Shown here: one piece after another, positions 9,655 to 19,310 of the stretch
Layout: the number at the start of each line of letters is the position of its first letter
Position numbering within the stretch: position 1 is the first letter of the stretch
Assembly (NCBI GenBank): GCA_049487715.1
Contig: CP150546.1
Location: 1,338,212 to 1,402,211, forward strand
DNA: 64,000 nt
Direction: 5' to 3'
From: Pycnococcus provasolii
Taxonomy: Eukaryota > Chlorophyta > Pseudoscourfieldiophyceae > Pseudoscourfieldiales
Notes under the pieces: generated by a model
Database searches by the model: none
Told to the model about the DNA's origin: nothing
Seen by the model: the letters and a program-made list of their open reading frames with translations, nothing else
Translations under genes and position numbers: made by a program

Positions 9655-10167
9655 ATGTCGCTCCCCCCCTCCGGCCAGCTCGTGCAGCTGCCAGAGCTCG
9701 TGCAGAGCTTCATCGGACTCCGGCACATAAGCAGCCAGGAACAGCAGGCGGCGGCGAACACACCTCACGACGTGGCGCACACCAACGCCGCCAATACGCC
9801 GCCGCTGCCACTGCCTCGTATGCTGCGCAGCCGGTCCGTGCGCGTAACAGGAGTCGTCAGCAACGTCGACGCCGCTAACGCGAGAGCCACAATCGCGCAC
9901 AGAGGATACGAGCTGAGAATAGACCTCAGGCTGATGGATGCAGACTCGGTGTCCGTCACTCCGAACGGGTCGTACAGCCTCATCGGCGAGCTGTACCACT
10001 GCGGTGGGGCACCCGAGCTCTGGGGCGCGTGGACGCACGCTGCACCAGAAGGATTCGAGGCGCCGTGGGTTGCACTTTCTGTTCGTGTTGTTGTCGACGC
10101 CACGGGGCTCGACATGGACCTATTCGAACAAGCACTTGCGGTGCGCAGGCTGGAAGTTGGCGCATAG
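9655..10167 (+). CDS. TEN1: CST complex subunit TEN1 (telomere capping, OB fold)
   Basis: 170 aa from MSLPPSGQLVQLPEL. TEN1 works with CTC1 and STN1 to protect telomeres and help fill in the C-strand. The OB-fold core follows the plant TEN1 layout: LRSRSVRVTGVVSNVDA (first strands; 'SvRVTG' is characteristic), ATIAHRGYELRIDLRLMD, then GSYSLIGELYH (the 'Y.fIGEL' strand), and the C-terminal WVALSVRVVVDATGLDMDL followed by a helix. An insert of about 20 residues precedes the core. The frame is open 56 codons further upstream, but that stretch is low-complexity Pro/Thr/Trp and looks non-coding. Identification is by pattern, as TEN1 is short and fast-evolving; a different small OB-fold protein is the alternative. 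Confidence 0.72.
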   Translation: MSLPPSGQLVQLPELVQSFIGLRHISSQEQQAAANTPHDVAHTNAANTPPLPLPRMLRSRSVRVTGVVSNVDAANARATIAHRGYELRIDLRLMDADSVSVTPNGSYSLIGELYHCGGAPELWGAWTHAAPEGFEAPWVALSVRVVVDATGLDMDLFEQALAVRRLEVGA

Positions 10168-10247
10168 CAAGAACCAAGTGAAGTGGTTCAAACGGCTTCA
10201 ATCTACGTACTGCCTTGTAAATAATCAAAGTTCATCTTTTTACATGA

Positions 10248-11735
10248 TTACATCGTCGACAGCAGAAGCTCACGCGCGACAGTCTGCACAGAGAGGTGAA
10301 CGTCGGGATGGTAGGCAAAATTCAGCGCAATGTGCTGGGCATACCTAGCCTGTATGACGCGTCGCGTCTCATCTGCGAAGGCGACGGCTGGCGGAGGGGC
10401 GGAGGGATCCGAGATGGCTGACGCAACGTCGCGCACAACCGCGAGACTCTCCGCCATCGCAAATCTACCAAGCACGGAGGTGAGTGTGAGCACGCGATCG
10501 AGCCAACGTCGCACAAGTTTGGCCGTCACGTGCGGCATGCGCTCAGAGCGCGCCGCACCGAGCCGAAGCACGGTGCGCGCAGCAAAGCGAACGGCGTCGC
10601 TTCGATCGTGGTGTTCCAGTGCTCTCGGAAGGGACGATGCGACGTCGCAGAGCAGCGCGGCGACGTCGTCATCCTTCCCTAGAATGGCAATGGATGCCGC
10701 GAGTGCGTCGTGCTCGTGAAAGAAGCGCGCGCGCCGAAGCGACGACGCCGACATCGACGCGGACGCATCGCCGTCTTGCATTGCCGGCGCGCTGGCCATG
10801 TTAGTGGCGTCGTCGTCGTCCTCGTTCGAGTCCGACCGTGCCGCTGCCGCCTCGGCCCCTCCGAAGTGTGCACGCAGTGCCGCGACCGTGCTCTCGACAG
10901 CAAACGCAGAGCCACTGCCATCCTCTGCGTGCTCTTCGTTCGCAACCATCTCGTTCGCACGGTACGAACGGAGCAGCGCGTAAACGAATTCGTCGAGCCT
11001 TTGCGTTTGCACCACTTCTTGTTCGCCACTTTTGACCCACTGAACGTTAGCCACGTGCGCGAGCGTCGGGGGCATGTCGTCGGCGACGACGTCCGCAGCA
11101 GCGAGAGATGTGGCGAGTGCCGCCTGAATCGCGGGAACGACGCAGTGCGTGTTGATGGTTCGTGCTAACGCCGGTTCGTGCTTTGGCACGGTGCATGCCG
11201 CGGAAACAAAGTCTTCGATCGCAAAGTCGTCGCCCTTTAGCTGTGACGCGACGACCATGTGAGCGACTTCCACGGCAAACTTTTTGACGTGTGCCGTTGT
11301 AAGTGTTCTCCGTGCGACGTGGTGTTTGACGTTTTGAGCGAGGTGTGCAAGTGCGGTTGGTGTTGACGTGGCCAGAAGTTTTTTCAGGTTGGCGTCGTCG
11401 TCGAAGGTGCGCGCGGCCAAGCTGCGTATGTATTGCACGCGTGCGTCGCTCCACGCCTTTTCGGGTATGGCTGCGTGAGGGGGCGGTAGGGAAGGAGCAA
11501 GCTCGGCGATCAAGCTGACTGAGTCCATGTTGTCGTTTGGTCGGTGGTTTGTTGTTGTTATTGTTGTTGTTGTTGTTGTTGTGCACATGTACGTGGCGGT
11601 GTTTGTAAGGAGTGGTGTTGCGTCGTCGTCGTCGTCGTCGTCGTTATTGCTGTAGCCGCTGCGTGCAAGCCTTTTGTGTTCTTCTTGGAAGATCGGGAGG
11701 AGGACGTTTTCTGTCGTCAACGTCGTCGCCGCCAT
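10248..11735 (-). CDS. Helical protein of unknown function
   Basis: 495 aa from the ATG at 11735. Not recognised. The first ~70 residues are low complexity (a run of Asp from GTC repeats, then poly-Thr), so the start may instead be the methionine of MDSVSLIAEL at about 11528. The rest is Ala/Val/Leu-rich and helical with regular hydrophobic spacing, resembling alpha-solenoid proteins, interrupted near residues 280-330 by an acidic Ser/Asp-rich linker. No signal peptide, catalytic motif or metal site is visible. It is convergent with TEN1, with 80 bases between stops. Confidence 0.6.
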   Translation of the reverse strand: MAATTLTTENVLLPIFQEEHKRLARSGYSNNDDDDDDDATPLLTNTATYMCTTTTTTTITTTNHRPNDNMDSVSLIAELAPSLPPPHAAIPEKAWSDARVQYIRSLAARTFDDDANLKKLLATSTPTALAHLAQNVKHHVARRTLTTAHVKKFAVEVAHMVVASQLKGDDFAIEDFVSAACTVPKHEPALARTINTHCVVPAIQAALATSLAAADVVADDMPPTLAHVANVQWVKSGEQEVVQTQRLDEFVYALLRSYRANEMVANEEHAEDGSGSAFAVESTVAALRAHFGGAEAAAARSDSNEDDDDATNMASAPAMQDGDASASMSASSLRRARFFHEHDALAASIAILGKDDDVAALLCDVASSLPRALEHHDRSDAVRFAARTVLRLGAARSERMPHVTAKLVRRWLDRVLTLTSVLGRFAMAESLAVVRDVASAISDPSAPPPAVAFADETRRVIQARYAQHIALNFAYHPDVHLSVQTVARELLLSTM

Positions 11736-11783
11736 CGCGGGCGGGTGGTGAGGGAAGTGCGTGAGGGAGTGCAAGTAAGCCAT

Positions 11784-12396
11784 TCAACCCCTATCCCCAT
11801 ACTTAAACCGAATTAACCCCGAATCAGACAACGGCATCTGCAAATGGCTGAAGCAAACGGCATCACCAGACCGGCATTCACCAGTAAACCCTCCGTAGGA
11901 ATGGGGACCCATCCCTGGTCTTGCACCAGTCCCATGCAGATGCTTCAGTGCTATGAGTAACAATGAGTAACTCCTTACTCCCCAACGGCAGCACGTGAGC
12001 CAAGCCATGCGAACATGTTCAAGGGAGGGTCCTCTTTCCCGCGTGATTGGAGCGAACCAGCAAGGCGGCATGACCGCACTGGTCCCCGTCTATGGGGAAA
12101 GGCTGGCACAAAGTGAGGATAAGTGCCGGTTACCCAACCGACGTGGCAGCAGCCCGGTGCTTTTCTGCCCCCTCTCCCCTTTCCCCTTTCCCCCGGCCCC
12201 GCGTTCGTCGCCCTGACTTTCCGCGTCCGGTGCCTTCGTTACCCGTTTACCGGGACTGGGTTAACAAAACAGGATAAAACAACACGCTTTTCCGCCCCCT
12301 TTCCCTTTTCCGCCCTTTGGCCCTTTTCCCCCTCCCTGCCCTCCCCCCTCCCTTTACAGCGCGTGCTAACCTCCATCACTCCCATCACTCCACTAC
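11784..12396. other. Divergent intergenic region
   Basis: 613 bases between the unknown helical protein (-) and the CDK inhibitor (+). The 3' half is pyrimidine-rich (CCCTTTTCC-type tracts at 12170-12360) with two near-copies of a 'cggtgcttttctgccccctctcc'-like block, only loosely repeated. No gene or RNA is supported; it is probably promoter sequence for both genes. Confidence 0.5.
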
Positions 12397-12939
12397 ATGA
12401 CGAGCACACTCTCGCCTCACGCACCTTCTCAGGCAATGCGCCCGTCACCCGCCGACCTCCTCGCGTTAGAGAACTTCTTCGAGCGCGTCGAGTCCTCGCA
12501 AAAAAGAAAATTCAGAGACACGTGGGGATTCGACGTTGACACGGAGACGTTCCTGCCCGAGGGGGAAACACAGTGGACGCCAATCAACGACGACTCGCTC
12601 GCAGCCTCCCAGTCACCGCCAGCATCACCGCCTCCCCTCACGAGAACAGCTGCACAACAACACAAGCAGCAGTGGCAGCAGTTTGCACAGTTGGATTTTG
12701 TACCCGTCCCTTCGAAAAAGCAAAAATTCACACCAACACCCGCAGCAGCACCAGCAATACAGAAAGACGCTGCTGCTGCTGGTGCTGCTGAAAAGGCACA
12801 ACCGACATGTGAACTCTTCATCTGCCCCTCTAGCCCACAAACACCTCTCGACATACCACCAACACCACAACGGTCTGCACCACGGAATGCAGGCTCATGC
12901 TCACCCCTTCGAATGTCGAAGAGGCGCATTTTGAGCTGA
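12397..12939 (+). CDS. Cyclin-dependent kinase inhibitor (CDI domain, KRP/KIP-like)
   Basis: 180 aa. The block at residues 20-64 matches the CDK-inhibitory domain: LLALENFFERVESSQKRKF, then W-GFDVDTETFLPEG, and W60-TPI. Plant KRP proteins carry 'LE.FF...E...Q..F...YNFD...D.PL.GRYEW', animal p27 the corresponding N-terminal segment. Such proteins bind cyclin-CDK and block the cell cycle. Here the domain is N-terminal, as in animals, not C-terminal as in land-plant KRPs. The rest is Pro/Gln/Ala-rich with many S/TP sites (CDK phosphorylation candidates) and a basic end, MSKRRILS, that could act in nuclear import. The start could also be M14. Convergent with the LIN9 gene. Confidence 0.75.
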   Translation: MTSTLSPHAPSQAMRPSPADLLALENFFERVESSQKRKFRDTWGFDVDTETFLPEGETQWTPINDDSLAASQSPPASPPPLTRTAAQQHKQQWQQFAQLDFVPVPSKKQKFTPTPAAAPAIQKDAAAAGAAEKAQPTCELFICPSSPQTPLDIPPTPQRSAPRNAGSCSPLRMSKRRILS

Positions 12940-13264
12940 CCGGAAGACACAAAAACAAAAACACCTTTCATGCATGCTTGCAATTCCACCATCTCCACTA
13001 TTCACCACCTCTTTTCCAAGCACCACAATCAAACTTAAATAACTAAATTCCGCAAAGTGATCAGTAGTATCTAAGTGTCGTCTCTTTTTGTTCTTTTTTT
13101 GACACAACATATTTCAGATAATATAAGCAGAGAACCGAATAAACCATCTGCACAACCTTAACCTTCTAGTACGATACCATAGTAGTCCCCACAACCTAAA
13201 TCTTTTTGAAGACTGTGTGTAACAAAACATTCTGACAAACAAGAAAAAGAAGAAAAGAATCCCC
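12940..13264. other. Convergent 3' region
   Basis: 325 AT-rich bases between the CDK inhibitor and LIN9 stop codons. It should hold both 3' UTRs and polyadenylation sites. No gene is seen. Confidence 0.5.
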
Positions 13265-16200
13265 TCAGATATCACTCGTCGTGGAACACAAGTGCGACTT
13301 AAGTGCCTCGGCGTTCGTGCGAACCGCATCCCTCTTCTCGCGTACGACACCACGTCCCTTCTGCGGCGCGATGCGGCTGAGGCTCATCTCCACCGTGCGC
13401 TCCACCTCCGACGAGGACATGTCGTTGTCGGCACACGCCTGCGCCGAGACGAGCAGTGCCAGCGCGTTGCGGAGCATTGCTGTCACGCGTGGTGCTGCAG
13501 GTCCCAGCAGGTCGGACATGAGCATCTTGGGAGAGCGTTGGGGAGACTTCTCGACATCGCCGCCGCCGCCGCCGCCGCCGCCAATCGTCTCAATAGGTTT
13601 GGGAGGATCCGCAAGCACGACGGGAGAAGATGGCCCGTCCACCACCGTGGACATTGGCGCAGCCATAGCATCAGCCGATTGGCGGTTAATCTGCACTCTT
13701 CGACCCATCTCCGCGGCATTGCCAACCACGGTGGAAATTGCACGTTTCATGAGACCCTGTGCAAACTGAACCGAGTAAGCGTCGATGTCCGAGTGCGATG
13801 GCATGGTCGACAAAAGGCGCATCGAGCTTCCTGCAGCGAATGCCATCGACGAGGCGGCGATGGCGGCGGCATTCGGTTCCGTTGAGGCTGGTGAGGCAGC
13901 AGCAGCAGCAGCAGCAGCGCTACCACGCGCCATGGCGGAGCTCTCCTGCCGTGCGAGAACGTGAGGTGGCAACGACGACGACGAAGGAGGAGCTTGAGAC
14001 GATGAAACTGGAACGGCAGCACCAGCTCTTGCTGCAATCGCCGCCATGGCCGCGGCAAGTGCAGCCTGATTCACCTTACCACCAGACGAAAGTGCGGCGC
14101 GCGTCGCCTGAGCACCGCTCGCCGCTGCCATCATACCCTCCTCCAAGATGTGCCGCTGGTAGCCCCAAGAAGCCTCCGCGGGCATCGCGAGAGGATTGCC
14201 CTGTTTCGCGCGAGCGTACATTCCTGTCAGCGCCTGCTCCACCTGCTGGTTTCGCCGTCTCAGCTCAATCACCGCGGCAGGCAGGCACTGCGCGATGCGC
14301 GCCTTCTGAACCTCAAGCTTCGCAAGCTCCTCGCGCGATAGCGTCGGCGTTTGAGGTTGCGCGGGCGATCCATCCGCCCCCGCCGCCGCCGCCGCCGCAG
14401 CAGCAGCCTTCCTCTCCGATGGTGGCGACGCGGATGACGGCGCCGGGGCTGGCGCAGGGTTCATCCTGTCGTACAGTTCCTCGGCGAAGTCGTTCATCTC
14501 CCGAACGAGCCGCAGCTGCTCCTCCTTCTTGTCTAGCGCAATGCCCAGCGTGACGAGCGCCCTCACGTCAGCCTCGCGGCTCTGCACCTCCGCCGCCGCC
14601 TTGACCATCTGAGCAGTCAGAACGGGATTCTGCAGAGGGAGTGCGCCCTGCTTCACCGCCGCGGCGGTTGCGGCAAGCAGCGTTGCCGCGCGCTCTTCGA
14701 TGGACGTCTCGCTTCCAAAGCCGTGCTGAGCCGCACGCTGCGCGGCGGCGGGAAACACGTGGCCGCCGCTTGGCTGCTGCCCAAGCCCATCGGCGCTAAA
14801 CAGCAGCTTGCTCTTGTGCGCCGTCGGCAGGTTGTCCAATGCGTCGATTGGCATCACGTTCACGTCGGAAATGTGCTCGCATCCAAGCTCCTGGCTGTCG
14901 AAGCGCACCCAGATGGGCGCGTGGCGCCTGTTCCAGTCCACCGTTAGCACCTGCCCCGTGGCGAGGCTCTGCGCGCGCGGGTGCCGCGCGGTGACTCGCT
15001 GGCCAACCGCCAGAGGATGTGGCAGATGCCCGAGCTCCGCATTGTCTCGGTACCGCCGCCGGCACTCCTCACGATGTGCCTCGAGCTTCTGCCTCTGCTC
15101 CTTGAGGAACGTCAGGCTGAGCCTGCGTGGCTTGCCGAACGCGGCGCGCAGCTGGCATCGTTCCATCTTGGTGATCTTCGTCGCGTGCATGATGCCGGTG
15201 TGGCTTAGGAAGTTGGACCAGTCGCACTTCAGGAACCAGGGCCTGTCCATCGCGGCATAGAACCACTCAAACTGGCACCACCGGCGCACGCGGTTGATGT
15301 TCCTCGTGACTGGGGGAGGCGTGAACACGCTCTGCAGAGGCGCGAGCGGCTGGCTGGGTGGCGGCGGAGGGTAGCCGGTGGGATTGGCGGCGGCGGCGGC
15401 GGCACGCCTTGCGGCGAGTGCCGCCCGAACGTCGTGCGTGGCACCGCCGTGGGTGGTCATCGAGTCCAGCGCGTCGAGAGGGTGGCCTAGTCCCATGCGA
15501 TGCGGCATATTCTTGCCCTTCGCGTGCCTGCCCTTGCCTCGCGTTACGACGGACGCGGCGGCGGCGGCGGCGGCGGCGGCGGCATTCACGAGGTTGTGCG
15601 GGAACACCACGGGACTCAGCGATCCAGGCGCGGGAGGTAGGAGTGAAGACTTGCGCTTGCGCTTTCCGGAGGATGGCGGCGGCGGCGGCGGTGGCAGCGG
15701 CTCGGGGCTGACGCCGTCCACTTCGGTGTTTGTGATCGCCTCCGCGAGCATCATGAGCGAGTCGAGCGCGGTGAGACCACCACCGCCAGCCGTGGGTGGA
15801 GGAGGTGGAGGCGCGTGCCGCTTGAGCGGTCGCTGTGCCGACGCCGCTGCTGCCGCCTGCGCCGAGCCGGGCGGCGGCGCGCGTCTTTTCTTGGACTGTA
15901 TGTTTCTGACTGTGTCTGCGCGCACGCTAGGCGTCGTGGAATCGCCGGAGACGGCTGGCTGCTGGCTGGCAGCCGCGGCTGCTGCGGCGGCAGTTCTTGA
16001 GTGCACCCTCGAGCTCGCTCTCCTGTTTCCCTGCGCACTTCGGTATTCGAGACCTGTGCGCAACCCACGAGGCACGCTCATCTGTCCCGGATGGGCGCCC
16101 CGGCTGTCAGAGTCGTTCGTCGTTGTTCGCGCGTCGGCGTTGTCCTCCTTGTATCTCGTAGGTCGCTGCGATGTACGACGTGTTCTGCGGGTGTCGTTTG

Positions 16201-16408
16201 TCGTGTTTGTGACTTGTGTTGGTTCTGGCTCCGGACCTTCAGGTTCTGAAGCAACAGCAGCAGCAGCTTCAGGTTCTGGGTTGCTGCTGTTGTCGTTGTT
16301 GTTGTCGTCGTTCTCCTGCTTGAGTGCGTGAGCGTCATCGAGAGACGCGTTTTTGTCGTGGTTTGTGGTGGCATGGTTGTTGCCACCGTCGTCGTTCTCT
16401 TGCTCCAT
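13265..16408 (-). CDS. LIN9/ALWAYS EARLY (DIRP domain) MuvB-DREAM subunit
   Basis: 1047 aa from the ATG at 16408. LIN9 is a core subunit of the MuvB/DREAM complex that controls cell-cycle genes with RB, E2F and MYB. The DIRP domain is clear at about residues 370-475: RVRRWCQFEWFYAAMDRPWF, a short loop, then LRAAFGKPRRLSLTFLKEQ and the Arg-rich helix. It is followed by the usual Tudor-like strand region (VGQRVTARHP, TVDWNRRHAPIWVRFDSQELG) and DVNVMPIDALDNLP. The remainder is low complexity: poly-Ala, poly-Pro and poly-Gly runs encoded by GCC/CCG repeats. No N-terminal SANT domain was seen, unlike land-plant ALY. Antisense frames are long here only because of the high GC content. It sits next to the CDK inhibitor gene. 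Confidence 0.88.
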   Translation of the reverse strand: MEQENDDGGNNHATTNHDKNASLDDAHALKQENDDNNNDNSSNPEPEAAAAVASEPEGPEPEPTQVTNTTNDTRRTRRTSQRPTRYKEDNADARTTTNDSDSRGAHPGQMSVPRGLRTGLEYRSAQGNRRASSRVHSRTAAAAAAAASQQPAVSGDSTTPSVRADTVRNIQSKKRRAPPPGSAQAAAAASAQRPLKRHAPPPPPPTAGGGGLTALDSLMMLAEAITNTEVDGVSPEPLPPPPPPPSSGKRKRKSSLLPPAPGSLSPVVFPHNLVNAAAAAAAAAASVVTRGKGRHAKGKNMPHRMGLGHPLDALDSMTTHGGATHDVRAALAARRAAAAAANPTGYPPPPPSQPLAPLQSVFTPPPVTRNINRVRRWCQFEWFYAAMDRPWFLKCDWSNFLSHTGIMHATKITKMERCQLRAAFGKPRRLSLTFLKEQRQKLEAHREECRRRYRDNAELGHLPHPLAVGQRVTARHPRAQSLATGQVLTVDWNRRHAPIWVRFDSQELGCEHISDVNVMPIDALDNLPTAHKSKLLFSADGLGQQPSGGHVFPAAAQRAAQHGFGSETSIEERAATLLAATAAAVKQGALPLQNPVLTAQMVKAAAEVQSREADVRALVTLGIALDKKEEQLRLVREMNDFAEELYDRMNPAPAPAPSSASPPSERKAAAAAAAAAGADGSPAQPQTPTLSREELAKLEVQKARIAQCLPAAVIELRRRNQQVEQALTGMYARAKQGNPLAMPAEASWGYQRHILEEGMMAAASGAQATRAALSSGGKVNQAALAAAMAAIAARAGAAVPVSSSQAPPSSSSLPPHVLARQESSAMARGSAAAAAAAASPASTEPNAAAIAASSMAFAAGSSMRLLSTMPSHSDIDAYSVQFAQGLMKRAISTVVGNAAEMGRRVQINRQSADAMAAPMSTVVDGPSSPVVLADPPKPIETIGGGGGGGGDVEKSPQRSPKMLMSDLLGPAAPRVTAMLRNALALLVSAQACADNDMSSSEVERTVEMSLSRIAPQKGRGVVREKRDAVRTNAEALKSHLCSTTSDI

Positions 16409-17693
16409 CGCCAACCAATCCAATGCGTTTTAGTTGTCTGTGCGTGTTTACTTGTCGTCGTTCATGCAAATCCGATGTTTCCTGTTGTTTGTGCTCTGCG
16501 CGGCAAATGCAGACGTAAAAGCGTACTAAGCCAATGCGGAACACTCCTGATGGGCGAAAGAATTGCTCTTGGTAGGTGTGTGTGTGTGTGTGTTGTTGAC
16601 GACCGGTGCTGCTAGTAAGAGTGGTTGTCCAAGACGAGGTTTGGTTCGGCCGACTGAAACGACAGAAGAGGGAAGAGGGGGAACGACCACGGACCAAGGG
16701 GAGGGGAGGGAAACACAAACAGACGGGGGAGGGAGCACCAGGGAGGACCCCGGGGGGCTGCCGGGGCACACAATTCGTAGTTCTTATGTAACAGCGGGTG
16801 TTGTTACCCCTCCCCTCCTTTCCCTCCCTCCTTCCCCTCTCCTCCCCTCCAAGGCTCCGACCGTCTGGTGTCTGGGGTTTCTCTCGCCTCCTGCTCGCTG
16901 CCCGCCGCCTCGTGATCAGGGAAGGGAATGGCGTCTCTCCTCTCTCCCCCCTCGCGCGATCGCGGAGGCGATGCAACAGGCAAGTGCAGCAGACTCCACT
17001 CTTCAAACTGTTTGAAACAACCCATCCCCTTCTCGCGGGAATGGCGAGGGCCATCGGACGAACGAATCCTCTCTCTCAGGTCTCTCTCTCTCTCCTCGAG
17101 TCGACGCGGTGTGTCCGGCAGAGAGAGTTAGACTACGGGTATCGTAGCTTGGGAGGGGAACCAGGAACGGGGAAGGATTGAAGGAAGCGAATTTCGAAGA
17201 GCAGATACTGAAGTCGGCCTCTCGCAGAGATACGGGCGACGGGAACGAACGCGATCGATTTGCTTGGTCCTGGATGGCGTGCGGATAGGATGGGGTTGCC
17301 CCTTTTTCCCTTCAGGGTGCTGTCGTCCGTTCCTTTTCGCCCTTCGACCGCATGATTTCGATGAGGAGAGAAAAGGGCGAGAAAAAAGAGAAGGAGTAGG
17401 CCTAGTACGGGTAGGGTAGGGTGATCCCAACCAGCAGCGCGTAGGTGCAGGAAACAAAACAACACGCCTAACCTGTAACCTTCCCAGCAGTACTCCCCTC
17501 CCTCCTCCTCCCCCTCGGCCTCCGCCTCTCGGCCTCCAGCCATCGCCACCGGCACACGCTCCGCCGCACAGACACATCTCCCCGCACACCCTTCGCATCA
17601 AGAGGCACGCGAAAAGCACGCACGCTTAAGCTTGCCTGAGATCTTGCTCGTCTGAGGTCTCGCTGAAGGTGTTTGCTTTCCCTGCATCTTTTT
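16409..17693. other. Long divergent intergenic region
   Basis: About 1.29 kb between LIN9 (-) and the LCIB-like gene (+). It contains a (GT)n tract at 16575-16594, a GGGAGGGG-rich stretch at 16690-16760, CT-rich stretches at 16800-16860 and 17075-17100, and CCCTACCC-like runs near 17405-17420. No reading frame has protein-like composition. It is probably promoter and 5' UTR sequence for both genes. Confidence 0.5.
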
Positions 17694-18995
17694 ATGGGAA
17701 ACCGAAAGTCCACACTCCGCGGTGGGGAAACGACCTACGCTCTTCCCCAGCCCGCTGCGGAAACGCACAACGCTGCGCCGGCGTCTGAGTCGCCAACGCC
17801 AACGGGTTCTGTAGACAGCGGAAAGCGCGTCACCGTCGCGGACGTTAGGGCGGCGCTCCCTGCTGCCACCATGCCGAAGCTTAAGGCTGTGCCGAACTCG
17901 GATGCGGGATACACCAAGTGGTACGCACGTAGCCGCGACCGCACCTCGGGCGAGTTTGAGCGCGAGGAGGAAAGGCCCGCGAAGCCAATCTACAAGGCGC
18001 CGTCGTCGGACAAGGCGGACTACAGCAAGGGACGTGCCAAGGGACCGCTGTACTGGGACGGAGAGTACGACTCGGCCGAGCTCGAGCGCCGGTCTCGCAC
18101 GGTAACGCGCCACTTCCCAGACGCTCTCGGCGTGGACGACTACATGATTCGTACGGAAATCCTGCTTGCTGGCTTCGGCTTCTCGAGCACGAACACAATC
18201 GCCATGTGCAACCTCTGCCGTGACGAGATTACGCGCGACGTGCGCTGGCACGTCGAGAACACGTTCGGCAGCAGCTTCAACACGACTGGCCTTGGAGGCG
18301 TCCTCACCACGGGTGTTACGGGCATCGGAGCTGGCCTCAGTCACGCACCTATGAAGGCGTCCGGCGGGGAGAAGGAGCGCGTCGTCTTCTTTTCATTCCC
18401 TCACATCGCCATTGACGCTGACGGGTCGGTGGGTATCGTGCACCGCCCGTGGCGCTGCAAGCCGAGCCACGCTTGTGGCGCGTTGGAGGCTTGCCTTTGC
18501 CACTTCAAGGCGTCCTTTCCCGATGACCAAAACAAGACCTCGTCGCTCGCGTGGACCACCGTCGACGACAACGGCAAGGCGATTGGGATGGTGGACGAGA
18601 TGGACCCGGAAATCAGCTTCCTCAAGCGCCGCCTAACGATGGGTATGCAGCGCGAGGGCGTTGTGGGCGACAAGCTGCAGCAGATGGACCTCGTCGGGTT
18701 CACCAAGCTCGCGGAGAGGCAGATTACGCGCGACCTCGAGGATCTCATCAAGGCTGCCGTTGATCCGAATAAGTACGACTACGCTGTCTGCACGGGTGTT
18801 CAGATTCACCAGTGGTCACCCACGGGACCGCGTCTCGACTACATCTCCACCGGCTCCATGTACGCCGTGGTGAACGGAGAGCGCATCGACCTCGACGTCG
18901 TCAGCGTGCCACCTCTCCCTCCGCGCCTCATTCGCCTCGTCGTGAGCGGCGATGGCAAGGACGATGACGAGGCGGGAGTCGGCGGCGCGTTGTGA
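17694..18995 (+). CDS. LCIB-type theta carbonic anhydrase-like protein
   Basis: 433 aa from the ATG at 17694. LCIB-family proteins act in the algal CO2-concentrating mechanism and some are zinc carbonic anhydrases. The domain spans about residues 120-395: RHFPDALGVDDYMIRTE, AGFGFSSTNTIAMCNLCRDE, FGSSFNTTGLGGVLTTGVTG, VFFSFPHIAID, CGALEAC, LVGFTKLAERQITRDLEDLI and YAVCTGVQIHQW. Candidate zinc ligands are C175, H237 and C261, all conserved by position in the family. The N-terminus is not a typical transit peptide: it starts MGNRKST, fitting an N-myristoylation signal (G2, S6). So this copy may be membrane-anchored in the cytosol rather than stromal; that is inference. Convergent with the RING/CCCH gene. 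Confidence 0.9.
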   Translation: MGNRKSTLRGGETTYALPQPAAETHNAAPASESPTPTGSVDSGKRVTVADVRAALPAATMPKLKAVPNSDAGYTKWYARSRDRTSGEFEREEERPAKPIYKAPSSDKADYSKGRAKGPLYWDGEYDSAELERRSRTVTRHFPDALGVDDYMIRTEILLAGFGFSSTNTIAMCNLCRDEITRDVRWHVENTFGSSFNTTGLGGVLTTGVTGIGAGLSHAPMKASGGEKERVVFFSFPHIAIDADGSVGIVHRPWRCKPSHACGALEACLCHFKASFPDDQNKTSSLAWTTVDDNGKAIGMVDEMDPEISFLKRRLTMGMQREGVVGDKLQQMDLVGFTKLAERQITRDLEDLIKAAVDPNKYDYAVCTGVQIHQWSPTGPRLDYISTGSMYAVVNGERIDLDVVSVPPLPPRLIRLVVSGDGKDDDEAGVGGAL

Positions 18996-19310
18996 TGACG
19001 CGATCTGCTTTGCTTTTTTTTATAAGAAATTTTCGCGGGTACGATTCCAGGAGGAAACTGTGGCAGGAGGGGTTCAAGGTTACAACGTCGTTTTGTTCTG
19101 TTGTCTGTTTTCCTTCTGTAACAACAAAATCTTGGACTTGGATGGGTACACACATACATGGACTTTTCTTTTGCTTTGCTATGGTAAGTTAGTAAATGCA
19201 CTAATAAGGACCAGAGTAGAAGTCTACCACCCTACAACACTTTGGGGGTGCGAATGGGCGGACGATCGATGAACATAGTAAAGTACACTCCACTTACTGA
19301 ATGAGGGATC
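18996..19310. other. Convergent 3' region
   Basis: 315 bases between the stop codons of the LCIB-like gene and the RING/CCCH gene. AT-rich with TTTTTTTATAAG just after the LCIB stop. No gene is seen. Confidence 0.5.

Noticed and set aside
15378-16331. Long forward frame of 317 codons opposite LIN9
   Set aside because: It is the antisense of GC-rich poly-Ala/Pro coding sequence; its own product is Ala/Gly/Ser low complexity and the reverse strand has a clear DIRP domain.
17400-17425. CGGGTAGGGTAGGGTG as an interstitial telomere repeat
   Set aside because: The unit is GGGTA, not TTAGGG, and too short to claim.
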